NCBI RefSeq assembly: GCF_024346135.1
Contig: NZ_JAGQCJ010000009.1
Span: 1-64,000 of the forward strand
Direction of reading: 5' to 3'
Origin: Cyanobium sp. CH-040
GTDB lineage: Bacteria; Cyanobacteriota; Cyanobacteriia; PCC-6307; Cyanobiaceae
DNA: 64,000 nt
Shown: one piece after another, positions 50,126-57,989 of the stretch
How the letters are laid out: the number at the start of each line of letters is the position of its first letter
How positions within the stretch are numbered: position 1 is the stretch's first letter
Position numbers and translations under genes: made by a program
Notes under the pieces: generated by a model
Databases searched by the model: none
What the model was told of the DNA's origin: nothing
The model's input: only the letters and a program-made list of their open reading frames with translations

Positions 50126-50557
50126 TCAGGCCCCGCGCACCACCCCGCGCTCCGCCTTCTGCAGCTCCTTGGTCACCCGTTCGCGCAGGGCCTCGGGGAC
50201 GGGGCGGTTGGGGTAGTTGGCGTAGTGCCCGGCCAGGGAGTTGAGGGCGGTCTGCATGGTGGTGAACGACGCCAGTCCATTGACCGCCGGCCGGGGGCGG
50301 TAGCGGGCCATGTAGTCGTTGATCAGACCACGGGCGCGGGTCTCCGCCTCCCCCCGGCCCGGGTCGTCAGCGCCCAGGGCGATGGTGGCGATCAGGCTGT
50401 CGGCGACGGCCACGGTGTCGTCCACGTAGTTGCCGCTCAGGCTGGAGGCACCGCTGCAGGCCCCGAGCAGCAGACAGCCCACCAGCGCCAGGGCCGCCAG
50501 GGCCCTCCCCCAGCGCTCACACCACTGCTGGAGCGACAGGGAGAGGGCGGCGGCCAT
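50126..50557 (-). CDS. psb27: Photosystem II assembly lipoprotein Psb27
   Basis: Lumenal lipoprotein that binds CP43-containing photosystem II intermediates during assembly and repair. The 143-residue protein has a signal with lipobox LLLGACSG (Cys34), then the four-helix bundle GNYVDDTVAVADSLIATIALGADDPGRGEAETRARGLINDYMARYRP and ASFTTMQTALNSLAGHYANYPNRPVPEALRERVTKELQKAE, both typical of Psb27. It lies between purA and proS. Confidence 0.95.
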   Translation of the reverse strand: MAAALSLSLQQWCERWGRALAALALVGCLLLGACSGASSLSGNYVDDTVAVADSLIATIALGADDPGRGEAETRARGLINDYMARYRPRPAVNGLASFTTMQTALNSLAGHYANYPNRPVPEALRERVTKELQKAERGVVRGA

Positions 50558-50622
50558 GGCAACGATGCGGGTGCCTGGATCCTAGGGATGGTGCCTGCCG
50601 GCGGCCTTGCGGACGGGTCGGC

Positions 50623-52452
50623 TCAATCCTCGAGCAGGCCGCGCCTCTGGCGCCGGATCCGGGGCAGCAGATGGTCGACCAGGGCGTCGGCCGGCAGATC
50701 CAGAGACCCCTCCCCGGCGCGCTCCACCAGTTCGACACGCCCCTCGGCGGCGCCGCGGCCCACCACCACCCGCCAGGGGATGCCGAGCAGGTCGCCATCC
50801 TTGAACTTCAGCCCGGCGCGCTCGGGCCGGTCGTCCAGCAGCACCTCGACGCCGGCCTCCTCCAGCCGGGCCTGGAGGTGCTCGGCCAACTCCGCCTGAA
50901 CCGCATCGGCAGCGTTGGCCGGCACCACCAGCACCTCGAAGGGGGCGATGGCCAGGGGCCAGCAGATGCCGTTGGCGTCGTGATGCTGCTCCACGGCCGC
51001 CTGGGCCAGCCGCGACACCCCGATGCCGTAGCAGCCCATCCAGAACGGCTCGCTGCTGCCGGTCTCGGTGGTGAAACAGGCCTCCATGGCGGTGGAGTAC
51101 TTACGGCCCAGCTGAAAGATGTGGCCCACCTCGATGCCCCGGGTGGCCTCCAGCCTCTGGTCGGCGTCGTGGCAGCAGCGATCCCCGGGCTGGGCCGCCC
51201 GCAGGTCGACCACATCGGGCTGCAGCTCCAGGCCGCTCCAGCTGGCCCCCACCAGGTGCTGATCGGTCTGGTTGGCCCCGCAGACGAAGGCCTCGAGCTC
51301 CGCGGCCGTGGGATCCACCAGCCGCAGGAAGCCCCGGGCCCAGCTGCGCCCGCCGGCCAGCAGCCGGTCGTCGAGCTGAGGGCCCAGGTAGCCGAAGGGG
51401 AGCTGGGGCAGGTCCTGGGCCGCGAGGAGCTCGGGGGTGATGGCAGACAGGTCCAGCAGCGCCCCGTGCTCCGCCCCGAGGCGGGCGCTGACGGCGTTGG
51501 CCAGCTTCACGTCGTTGAGCTGCTGATCGCCGCGCAGCGCCACCAGCAGGGGCTGGCCGGCACCGTCCTCGAAGCGCGCCAGCAGCAGCAGCACCTTCAC
51601 CACCTGGCTGGGATCGAGGCCGTGGCCGGCGCAGAGCTGCTCGATCGTGGCCTCACCGGGGGTGGCCAGGGGCTCGCCGGCGCCGCCGCGGCGCAGACCA
51701 CCGGGCAGAGGCCGGGCAGCGGTCGGCAGCGACACCGCCCGCTCCTGATTGGCCGCATAGCGGCCATCGGGACTGGCCAGAATCAGATCCTCACCGGCTT
51801 CGGCGGTGACCATGAATTCCTGGCTGGCGGAGCCGCCGATCGCGCCGCTGTCGGCTTCCACCGCCACCGCCCGCAGGCCGCAGCGGGCGAAGATGCGACG
51901 GTAGGCGCGGTCCATGGCCGCGTAGGCCTCCGCCAGGGAAGCCTCGTCGGCATGGAAGGAATAGGCATCCTTCATGATGAATTCGCGGCCGCGCATCAGC
52001 CCGAAGCGAGGGCGGATCTCATCCCTGAATTTGGTCTGAATCTGGTAGAGATTCACCGGCAGCTGCCGGTAGGAGCGCAGCAGATCGGCAGCCAGGGTGG
52101 TGATCACCTCCTCGTGGGTGGGCCCCAGGCCGAGCTCCCGTCCCTGACGGTCCTGGAGGTGAAACATGATGCCCTCGCCGGCGGTGTAGCCGGCCCAGCG
52201 GCCACTGCGACGCCAGAGGTCGGCCGGCTGCAGCTGGGGCAGCAAGGTTTCCAGAGCGCCGGCGGCGTCCATCTCCTCGCGCACCACCTGCGACACCTTG
52301 CGCAGCACCCGCCACATCAGCGGCAGATAGGCATAGATCCCAGGCGCCAGACGGCGGATGTATCCCGCCCTCAGGAGCAGCTTGTGGGAGGGAATCTCGG
52401 CTTCCGCCGGATCCTCCCGCAGCGTCACCAGCATCAGGCGGGAGACGCGCAT
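50623..52452 (-). CDS. proS: Prolyl-tRNA synthetase (bacterial type with editing insertion)
   Basis: Charges tRNA(Pro) with proline. ATG 52452 gives 609 residues (52467 adds five). The N-terminal catalytic half has motif 1 context (PSHKLLLRAGYIRRLAPGIYAYLPL), motif 2 (TKFRDEIRPRFGLMRGREFIMKDAYSFH) and, after the editing (INS) insertion in the middle (residues about 220-400), motif 3 in GCYGIGVSRLAQAAVEQHHD. The C-terminal anticodon domain includes PFEVLVVPANAAD. It is divergent from the 52577 gene, 125 bp apart. Confidence 0.97.
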   Translation of the reverse strand: MRVSRLMLVTLREDPAEAEIPSHKLLLRAGYIRRLAPGIYAYLPLMWRVLRKVSQVVREEMDAAGALETLLPQLQPADLWRRSGRWAGYTAGEGIMFHLQDRQGRELGLGPTHEEVITTLAADLLRSYRQLPVNLYQIQTKFRDEIRPRFGLMRGREFIMKDAYSFHADEASLAEAYAAMDRAYRRIFARCGLRAVAVEADSGAIGGSASQEFMVTAEAGEDLILASPDGRYAANQERAVSLPTAARPLPGGLRRGGAGEPLATPGEATIEQLCAGHGLDPSQVVKVLLLLARFEDGAGQPLLVALRGDQQLNDVKLANAVSARLGAEHGALLDLSAITPELLAAQDLPQLPFGYLGPQLDDRLLAGGRSWARGFLRLVDPTAAELEAFVCGANQTDQHLVGASWSGLELQPDVVDLRAAQPGDRCCHDADQRLEATRGIEVGHIFQLGRKYSTAMEACFTTETGSSEPFWMGCYGIGVSRLAQAAVEQHHDANGICWPLAIAPFEVLVVPANAADAVQAELAEHLQARLEEAGVEVLLDDRPERAGLKFKDGDLLGIPWRVVVGRGAAEGRVELVERAGEGSLDLPADALVDHLLPRIRRQRRGLLED

Positions 52453-52576
52453 GGGGGGTTGCGGCAACGGAGCGCGGAAGCTACCACTGCCTGGGAACCG
52501 GCCTCAGCCGACACCACCGGGAAAGCCCGAGCCTGCTAGGTTCGGACGCTGATCCCAATCGTCTCAATCGCGTCTC

Positions 52577-53149
52577 ATGGCCACCAGCCCAGGCTTCTTC
52601 GATCCCCTGGGCCGCTCCCCGCATCTTCAGCCCGTTCCTGGCCAACCCCAATCCGTGCCTACCGCTCCATCCGGCAATGGCCACCAGTCCCCGGCCATCC
52701 ACGCGGACAACGCCGCTGCATCGGCAGCGCGACCCACGGATGCCGGCACGGAAGGCTTGATCCTGACGCCGTCGGTGACCGCCGGCTCCGGTGAATCGGC
52801 CACCAGCCTGCTGGGCATCGATGAGGTGCAGAAGGCACTGAGCCGTTCGCGGGCTTCGGTGTACCGCTACACCAACACCGACCCGCGCAATCTCAACCCG
52901 GCGTTCAACCCGCGCAGGCTCAATCCCGAGTACCGCAGCGACCAGAAGGACCCCCTGCTCTTCCACCCCAACGAGGTGGCCCGCTTCGCCCGGGATGTGC
53001 TGCGCATCAAGGAGGTCACCGTCGAGGTGCTGAATTCACCCTCCACGGCCACCCAGCAGCTTCTCGGCGCCATTCTCGGCGAACTGCAGGCGATCCGGCT
53101 CCGGCTCGACCAGCTCGACCTCGACGCAGAGACCAGGTCCGCCGCCTGA
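52577..53149 (+). CDS. Conserved hypothetical protein with possible HTH segment, 190 aa
   Basis: The product has a flexible, Ser/Pro/Ala-rich N-terminal half (about residues 1-75). The second half resembles a helix-turn-helix recognition unit: LLGIDEVQKALSRSRASVYRYTNTDPRNLN, where 'SRASVYRYTN' looks like the recognition helix of MerR/resolvase-type domains. A basic patch (NPRRLNPEYRSDQKDP) and the helix NEVARFARDVLRIKEVTVEVL follow. The C-terminus is a coiled coil (GELQAIRLRLDQLDLDAE). It seems to be a DNA-binding protein restricted to picocyanobacteria, but this is inference. Confidence 0.65.
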   Translation: MATSPGFFDPLGRSPHLQPVPGQPQSVPTAPSGNGHQSPAIHADNAAASAARPTDAGTEGLILTPSVTAGSGESATSLLGIDEVQKALSRSRASVYRYTNTDPRNLNPAFNPRRLNPEYRSDQKDPLLFHPNEVARFARDVLRIKEVTVEVLNSPSTATQQLLGAILGELQAIRLRLDQLDLDAETRSAA

Positions 53150-53296
53150 GCCGGCCGGCGCTGCCCGGCCGGCAATCCGATGGTGCAGGCCCAGGTTGCG
53201 AGTGGCAGGATGGGTGGGTCTTGATGATCCGGATCCACCGGTTGTCCGGTGCCGCCACGGCCGCCGCCTTCCACGCGGCGCTCAGGCACCCACCCC

Positions 53297-53605
53297 ATGA
53301 CCATCGCCCTCAACCGAGACCACGCCGTGCCTGAGCGGTGCGGCAGTGATGCCGAGCCAGGCGCGCCTGAGTCACCCAGTGCCCAGACGGAAGACCCTTT
53401 CAGTCCGGGCCTGCTTCCCCTCCTGCACGCGCTCGGTGGCCTCATCGGCGTAATCGCCATCGTGCTGCCCTTCGCCACCGTTCTGGCCGCCCGACCTCCG
53501 TCCCCGGGACCCCACAGCCTTCATGGATCTGAGCCAGCTGCCGGCATCCCCAGCGCCCGGGCTCGTGAACCTGGTGGTGGAGATTCCGGCGGGCTCGCGC
53601 AATAA
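53297..53605 (+). CDS. Possible small membrane protein overlapping ppa2
   Basis: A frame of 102 residues from ATG 53297 with one clear membrane helix (LLPLLHALGGLIGVIAIVLPFATVL, about residues 38-62), preceded by a hydrophilic tail and followed by a low-complexity Pro/Gly/Ala tail. The last 83 bp overlap the second ppa gene in another frame, which is unusual, so the real gene may end earlier or not exist. There is a plausible start, but no family is known. Confidence 0.3.
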   Translation: MTIALNRDHAVPERCGSDAEPGAPESPSAQTEDPFSPGLLPLLHALGGLIGVIAIVLPFATVLAARPPSPGPHSLHGSEPAAGIPSARAREPGGGDSGGLAQ

Positions 53606-54047
53606 ATACGAATACAACGCCAGCGCCGGTGTGATGGCTCTGGACAGGATCCTGCACTCCTCGGTGCGCTACCCCTTCGACTACGGGTTTGTGCCCAACA
53701 CCCTGGCCGAGGACGGCTCCCCCCTCGACGCCATGGTGATCATGGAGGAGCCCACGTTCGCCGGCTGCCTGATCCGGGCACGGCCGATCGGCATCCTCGA
53801 CATGGTGGACAGCGGGGCACGCGACGGCAAACTGCTGTGCGTGCCTGAGGCCGATGTCCTCAACCGGCAGGTGCGCTCGATCCGCCAGATCGGCAACACC
53901 CAGCTGGAGGAGGTGGCCGAGTTCTTCCGCACCTACAAGAGCATCGAAGGCCGCGTGATCGAGATTCTCGGCTGGCTGGATGTGGAGGCGGTGCCCGCCC
54001 TGCTGGAGCGCTGCGGCGAGGCTGCCACGCGCGACCAGGGCGGCTAG
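53523..54047 (+). CDS. ppa: Inorganic pyrophosphatase homologue (family I), altered signature
   Basis: The 174-residue product matches the short cyanobacterial Ppa in length and sequence (GLVNLVVEIPAGSRNKYEYN, RYPFDYGFVPNTLAEDG, GCLIRARPIGILDM). However, the metal-binding signature reads DGSPLD: Ser66 in place of the second Asp of D-x-D-P-x-D. Asp64 and Asp69 remain. The middle Asp is a metal ligand in characterised enzymes, so activity or metal choice may be altered. Another intact PPase is at 34068. It overlaps the methyltransferase end by 4 bp (convergent). Confidence 0.92.
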   Translation: MDLSQLPASPAPGLVNLVVEIPAGSRNKYEYNASAGVMALDRILHSSVRYPFDYGFVPNTLAEDGSPLDAMVIMEEPTFAGCLIRARPIGILDMVDSGARDGKLLCVPEADVLNRQVRSIRQIGNTQLEEVAEFFRTYKSIEGRVIEILGWLDVEAVPALLERCGEAATRDQGG

Positions 54048-54817
54048 GCGGGCCGCTGCAGCAGGAAGCCCTCGTAGCCCAGGGCCTGGAAGATGCGGGC
54101 CGGGTCGCCGAATCCCGCCGCGTTCACCAGCGCCGTGAGCCGGGCCACGCCGATGGGATGCAGACCCTGGCCGAGGGCCGCCTGCCGGCTCGCCTGCTCG
54201 CTCAGGCCACTGGCCCGTTGAAAACCAAGCCAGGCAGCCTGCACCTGAGCCTGCAGCGGCGAGCGCTCCGGCGCCATCAGATCCACGAGCACAAGCTGAC
54301 CTCCCGGCTCGAGGCTGCGGGCCAGGGCGGAGAGAAAGGCCAGCTTGGTGCCGTCATCGGGCAGGGACTGGAGCACCAGCACCGAGAGCGCACCGGCGTA
54401 GCAGCCTTCGGCGTGCAGCTCCTCCACGCGCGCCTGCTGCCACTGGATGGTGCCGTCGCCGAGGCGCCGCTGGGCCGCCTGCAGCATCGCCAGGGAGGGG
54501 TCGATGGCCGTGATCCGCCAGTCCGGCCTCTGGGCGCGGGCCTCCACCAGCTCGGCGCCGGTGCCGCAGCCCGCCACCAGCACCGCGGCGCCGTCCCGGC
54601 CGGCCCGGGGAGATGCCGTCAGCAGGGCCACCGAGAGACGGGCCAGGCTGGCGTACCCGGGGATCAGCTGCTGCACCACCAGGTCGTAGCCCTGGGTGTC
54701 GCTGAGCGGCGAATCGATGGCGGCGCCAGGGCTGTCGGGGCCACCGGGGGAGGGGGGCTGGGGCAGCGTCTGGTTCTCTCCCACGGGCTCGCAACAACTG
54801 GCGGCGATGCTAGGCAT
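54044..54817 (-). CDS. SAM-dependent class I methyltransferase
   Basis: The 257-residue product from ATG 54817 has the SAM motif I AVLVAGCGTGAELVEARA (about residues 80-97), the acidic loop ITAIDPSLAMLQAAQRRL (motif post I) and ALSVLVLQSLPDD (motif II). The C-terminal part with GQLVLVDLMAPERSPLQAQVQAAWLGFQRASGLSEQASRQAA is typical of small methyltransferases of unknown substrate in cyanobacteria. The start could also be further upstream (54862). It is convergent with ppa2 and divergent from the ferredoxin. Confidence 0.85.
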   Translation of the reverse strand: MPSIAASCCEPVGENQTLPQPPSPGGPDSPGAAIDSPLSDTQGYDLVVQQLIPGYASLARLSVALLTASPRAGRDGAAVLVAGCGTGAELVEARAQRPDWRITAIDPSLAMLQAAQRRLGDGTIQWQQARVEELHAEGCYAGALSVLVLQSLPDDGTKLAFLSALARSLEPGGQLVLVDLMAPERSPLQAQVQAAWLGFQRASGLSEQASRQAALGQGLHPIGVARLTALVNAAGFGDPARIFQALGYEGFLLQRPA

Positions 54818-54867
54818 CGCCCCCCCTGAGGGCCTAAGTTTGGCGGCGCGTTCACCCCCCACCGGCC

Positions 54868-55230
54868 GTGCCCACCATCCGTTTCGAACAGGAAGGCCAG
54901 CAGGTCGGTTGCATCGAAGGCGCCAATCTCCGCAAGGCGGCCCTCGATGCCGGCATCAATCCCTACAAGGGTCTCAACAACCTCAACAACTGTGGCGGCC
55001 TCGGTCAGTGCGGCACCTGCGTGATGGAGGTGCTCGAGGGCATGCAGAACCTCTCACCCCGCTCTGATGTCGAAGAGGTGTATCTGGCCGATCGTCCCGC
55101 CAGCTACCGCCTCAGCTGCCGCACCAGCGTCAACGGCGATGTCACCGTGCGAACCCGGCCCGACGATGGAGTGGGCAAGGGCTCCAACAGCCTGGTGGGC
55201 GCCCTCAAGGCCCTGGTCGGACGCAAATGA
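54868..55230 (+). CDS. Plant-type [2Fe-2S] ferredoxin-like protein, 120 aa
   Basis: Electron carrier with four cluster cysteines: NNCGGLGQCGTC (Cys42, Cys48, Cys51) and LSCRT (Cys84), giving the spacing C-x5-C-x2-C-xn-C. This differs from PetF (C-x4-C-x2-C) and matches the minor cyanobacterial ferredoxins. The start is GTG 54868. The C-terminal extension after residue 90 (RPDDGVGKGSNSLVGALKALVGRK) is longer than in PetF and basic. The redox partner is unknown. The ArsC/Spx-like gene is 60 bp downstream. Confidence 0.92.
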   Translation: MPTIRFEQEGQQVGCIEGANLRKAALDAGINPYKGLNNLNNCGGLGQCGTCVMEVLEGMQNLSPRSDVEEVYLADRPASYRLSCRTSVNGDVTVRTRPDDGVGKGSNSLVGALKALVGRK

Positions 55231-55290
55231 CGCCGGGCCTGGCCGGCCGCTCCTGACCGCTGGCCGTCACAGCCTCCCCTCGAAGCGCCG

Positions 55291-55644
55291 TTGAAGCTCT
55301 ACAGCTATCCCCGTTGCGGAACCTGCCGCAAGGCCCTCGCCTGGTTGCGCAACCAGGGGCTATCGGTCGATCCGATCGACATCATCGACATCACCGTCCA
55401 GCCGCCTGAGCTCGAGGAGCTGGGCCTGGCACTCCAGCAGCTGGGCCGCCGGCGGCTGTTCAACACCAGCGGCCAGAGCTACCGCGCCCTCGGTGCCGCC
55501 GCCGTGCAGGCCATGGATGACGAGCAGGCACTGGCGGCCCTGGCGGCTGACGGCAAGCTGGTCAAGCGCCCCTTCCTGATTCACCGGGACCGGGTGCTCA
55601 CCGGCTTCGATCCCGAGGAGTGGCAGCAACTGCTGCTGAGCTGA
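55291..55644 (+). CDS. ArsC/Spx/YffB family thioredoxin-fold protein
   Basis: The 117-residue product from TTG 55291 has the N-terminal motif YSYPRCGTCRKALAWLRNQGL (Cys9, Cys12) with the CxxC at the ArsC/Spx position. The family arrangement continues with the helix ELEELGLALQQLGRRRLFNTSGQSYRALG and LVKRPFLIHRDRVLTGFDPEEW. It resembles Spx and the reductase-like YffB. Probable role: thiol-based redox regulation or glutaredoxin-linked reductase; arsenate reduction is not proven. Cytoplasmic. Confidence 0.9.
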   Translation: MKLYSYPRCGTCRKALAWLRNQGLSVDPIDIIDITVQPPELEELGLALQQLGRRRLFNTSGQSYRALGAAAVQAMDDEQALAALAADGKLVKRPFLIHRDRVLTGFDPEEWQQLLLS

Positions 55645-55653
55645 GGCCCGCTT

Positions 55654-57204
55654 TCAGGTCGACCGCGTGGGCTGACCGTCCGCCTCCATCCCAGCATCCA
55701 TCCCATCCGCTCCTGCCGGCGGGGCGGCGGCCATGAGCTGGTCGAGTTCGTCGATCAGGGATGTGATGCGGGCCCTGCTGATCTGACTCAGGTAGGTGGA
55801 CTTGAGGCCTTCGATCAGTGCGCAGACCAGATCCTGGGTGCGCTGCAGGGCAGGGCCGGTCTCCAGCGACAGGGCCAGCTCGTCCCAGAAGCGGTCGATG
55901 CAGCGCTGCAGCATCTCCAGCTGCACGTCGTCGGTGCGCGCCAGGCGGGTCCCCGTGCTGCGCGAAAGGTCCAGCAGGCTGTCCACCATCCCTCCGGCCA
56001 GCTGGGTGCTCAGACCGGCTTCCACCTGCAGCAGCGGTGCGAGCTGGCGCAGGGGCGGCGGCACCACGGTGCGGTCCAGGCTCTGGCGCAGGCTGTAGGC
56101 CAGCAGGGTCTGAAGTTCGGGGGCCAGCCGTGGCGCCACCTCGGAGAGCAGCAGTGGCCCCCAGATGCGCGCCAGTTCCAGCAGCTGACGCTCATCCTCG
56201 CTGCGGATCACCGTCTGATGGCTGCGCAGCGAGCGGATGCGCTGGGGCCAGCGGGGCGAACGCACCAGGCCCTGGAACCCGTCCATCAGCTGCAGGGCCA
56301 GCACCTCGAACAGCTCCAGGGCCAGCAACCCCACCACGCCCCGGCTCACCACCGCCCGCAGAGGCTCGAAGTTCACCAGGGCGGAGGTCTGCAGCCGCTC
56401 CACCACCGGCACGATCCGCAACCAGCGCCAGAAGGGCAGCAGCAGCGGCAGATCGGACCAGCGCCGCAGCAGCGCATCCCGCCAGCGCAGCCCGGGGATG
56501 CGGCGGCGCAGGCGGATCAGGCGCTGCAGGATGTCGAGCAGGAACACCCACTGGAACAGCAGCAGGTCGATGCGCCAGGCGTGATCGGTGGGCTGGGCGT
56601 TCTCGTCGATCGAGCGCCAGTAGTTGATCTCCACCAGCGGCAGCACCTGCTCGCGCCAGAAGCGGCGCTCCTCCTGCCAGCCGCGCTCGGCTAGCCAGGC
56701 GGGGCTGAGCAGCCGGGCGGCGGCCTGCTTGGCCGAATCCTCACCGGCGCGGTCGCGCAGCCGGTTCTTGATCTTCTCGAGCGAGCCGCTGAGGCCCGAC
56801 CCCTCGAAGGGGTTGGTGTCGATGATCTGCTCGGTGCGCTGAAGCTGCTCCTGCAGCAGGGCCTGCTGGGCAGGGGTGAACGGTGCGGCGGCGCCGCCAA
56901 GGGCGGCGTCCAGGCGCTCGAAGTGGTCCAGGAAGGCCTGGGTCTCGCGGTGGGGCTCGATGCCCTTCACCGGGTCCACCCAGGGGGTGATGTCGGGGAG
57001 CACCTGCAGGGGCACCGAGAGGGGCACGCCGGGCAGGGGATGGAGGTTGCGCTGCAGCCAGAACGACCGCAGGGGCACATAGCTGAGATCGAAGGCCACC
57101 CAGGCCAGGTTGAGCGTGGCCCAGACCGCCACGAAGCGATTCCAGCCGCGCTCCAGGGCACCCCGGGAGGGAACGGGGGGGCGCTGCCAGCGGGGACGGA
57201 CCAT
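55654..57204 (-). CDS. Conserved cyanobacterial membrane-associated protein, 516 aa
   Basis: No named family is recognised. The protein has an N-terminal hydrophobic helix (RFVAVWATLNLAWVAFDLSYVPL, about residues 23-45), a long helical middle and further hydrophobic segments around 220-300 (LLLFQWVFLLDILQRLI, LPLLLPFWRWLRIVPVVERL, GVVGLLALELFEVLALQLM). The C-terminal third is soluble and helical (TRLARTDDVQLEMLQRCIDRFWDELALSLETG). Similar large membrane proteins occur in picocyanobacteria near lepB. The divergent lepB start is 84 bp away. Confidence 0.7.
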   Translation of the reverse strand: MVRPRWQRPPVPSRGALERGWNRFVAVWATLNLAWVAFDLSYVPLRSFWLQRNLHPLPGVPLSVPLQVLPDITPWVDPVKGIEPHRETQAFLDHFERLDAALGGAAAPFTPAQQALLQEQLQRTEQIIDTNPFEGSGLSGSLEKIKNRLRDRAGEDSAKQAAARLLSPAWLAERGWQEERRFWREQVLPLVEINYWRSIDENAQPTDHAWRIDLLLFQWVFLLDILQRLIRLRRRIPGLRWRDALLRRWSDLPLLLPFWRWLRIVPVVERLQTSALVNFEPLRAVVSRGVVGLLALELFEVLALQLMDGFQGLVRSPRWPQRIRSLRSHQTVIRSEDERQLLELARIWGPLLLSEVAPRLAPELQTLLAYSLRQSLDRTVVPPPLRQLAPLLQVEAGLSTQLAGGMVDSLLDLSRSTGTRLARTDDVQLEMLQRCIDRFWDELALSLETGPALQRTQDLVCALIEGLKSTYLSQISRARITSLIDELDQLMAAAPPAGADGMDAGMEADGQPTRST

Positions 57205-57287
57205 CGGGCCGGGGCGCGGTGGGGGCCTGCCTAATCTGCCCTGGCCGCGGCGCCCGGTTGCGGCGATCCAGGAGGAGACCCCAGTCC

Positions 57288-57989
57288 TTGAGCGAGCCGA
57301 ACCCGAAGGGTCACGCCCACCATCCCGACAATCCCTGGGCCTTCTGGCGAAGCGTGGCCATCACCCTGGCCGTGGCCCTCGGCATCCGCCAGGTGGTGGT
57401 CGAGGCCCGGTACATCCCCTCCGGCTCGATGCTGCCGGCGCTGCAGATCCAGGACCGGCTGCTGGTGGAGAAGCTCACCTACCGGCGCAGGCCACCGCAG
57501 CGCGGCGAGATCGTGGTGTTCCGCTCCCCCCACCGCTTCGATCCGGTGCTCGCCAGCGGCAGCAACGGCAATCCGCTGCGCTGCCTGCTGGTGAACCTGC
57601 CGGTGGTGGGCAGCCTGCCGGGCCTGGCCAACCCCGCCTGCGACGCCTACATCAAGCGGGTGGTCGCCCTGCCGGGGGAGCGGGTGGTGGTGGATCCACT
57701 GGGTCAGGTGAGCATCAACGGCCGGCGGCTGGACGAGCCCTACGTGCAGAACCTCTGCCCGGTGGACGCCCAGGGGATGGGACCCTGCCGCACCATCAAT
57801 GCGGTGGTGCCTCCGGATCACGTGCTGGCCCTCGGGGACAACCGCGCCAACAGCTGGGACGGACGCTTCTGGCCGGGAGGCCCCTTCATCCCCACCGACG
57901 AGGTCATCGGCCGGGCGTTCTGGCGTTTCTATCCCTTCAACCAGGCAGGCTCCCTGGTGCCGCAGACTCCCCGTCCCACGCCGCGCTGA
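57288..57989 (+). CDS. lepB: Signal peptidase I
   Basis: Membrane-bound serine/lysine protease that removes signal peptides on the outer face of the cytoplasmic and thylakoid membranes. TTG 57288 has a strong AGGAGG site at about 57270 and gives 233 residues. The single N-terminal membrane anchor (SVAITLAVALGIRQVVVEA) is followed by box B YIPSGSMLPAL with Ser47, box D with the catalytic Lys in CDAYIKRVVALPGE and box E GDNRANSWDGRFW. Two Cys-containing loops occur (RCLLVNLPVVG and NLCPVDAQGMGPCRTI). The end overlaps the convergent dihydroorotase-like gene by 53 bp. Confidence 0.96.
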   Translation: MSEPNPKGHAHHPDNPWAFWRSVAITLAVALGIRQVVVEARYIPSGSMLPALQIQDRLLVEKLTYRRRPPQRGEIVVFRSPHRFDPVLASGSNGNPLRCLLVNLPVVGSLPGLANPACDAYIKRVVALPGERVVVDPLGQVSINGRRLDEPYVQNLCPVDAQGMGPCRTINAVVPPDHVLALGDNRANSWDGRFWPGGPFIPTDEVIGRAFWRFYPFNQAGSLVPQTPRPTPR

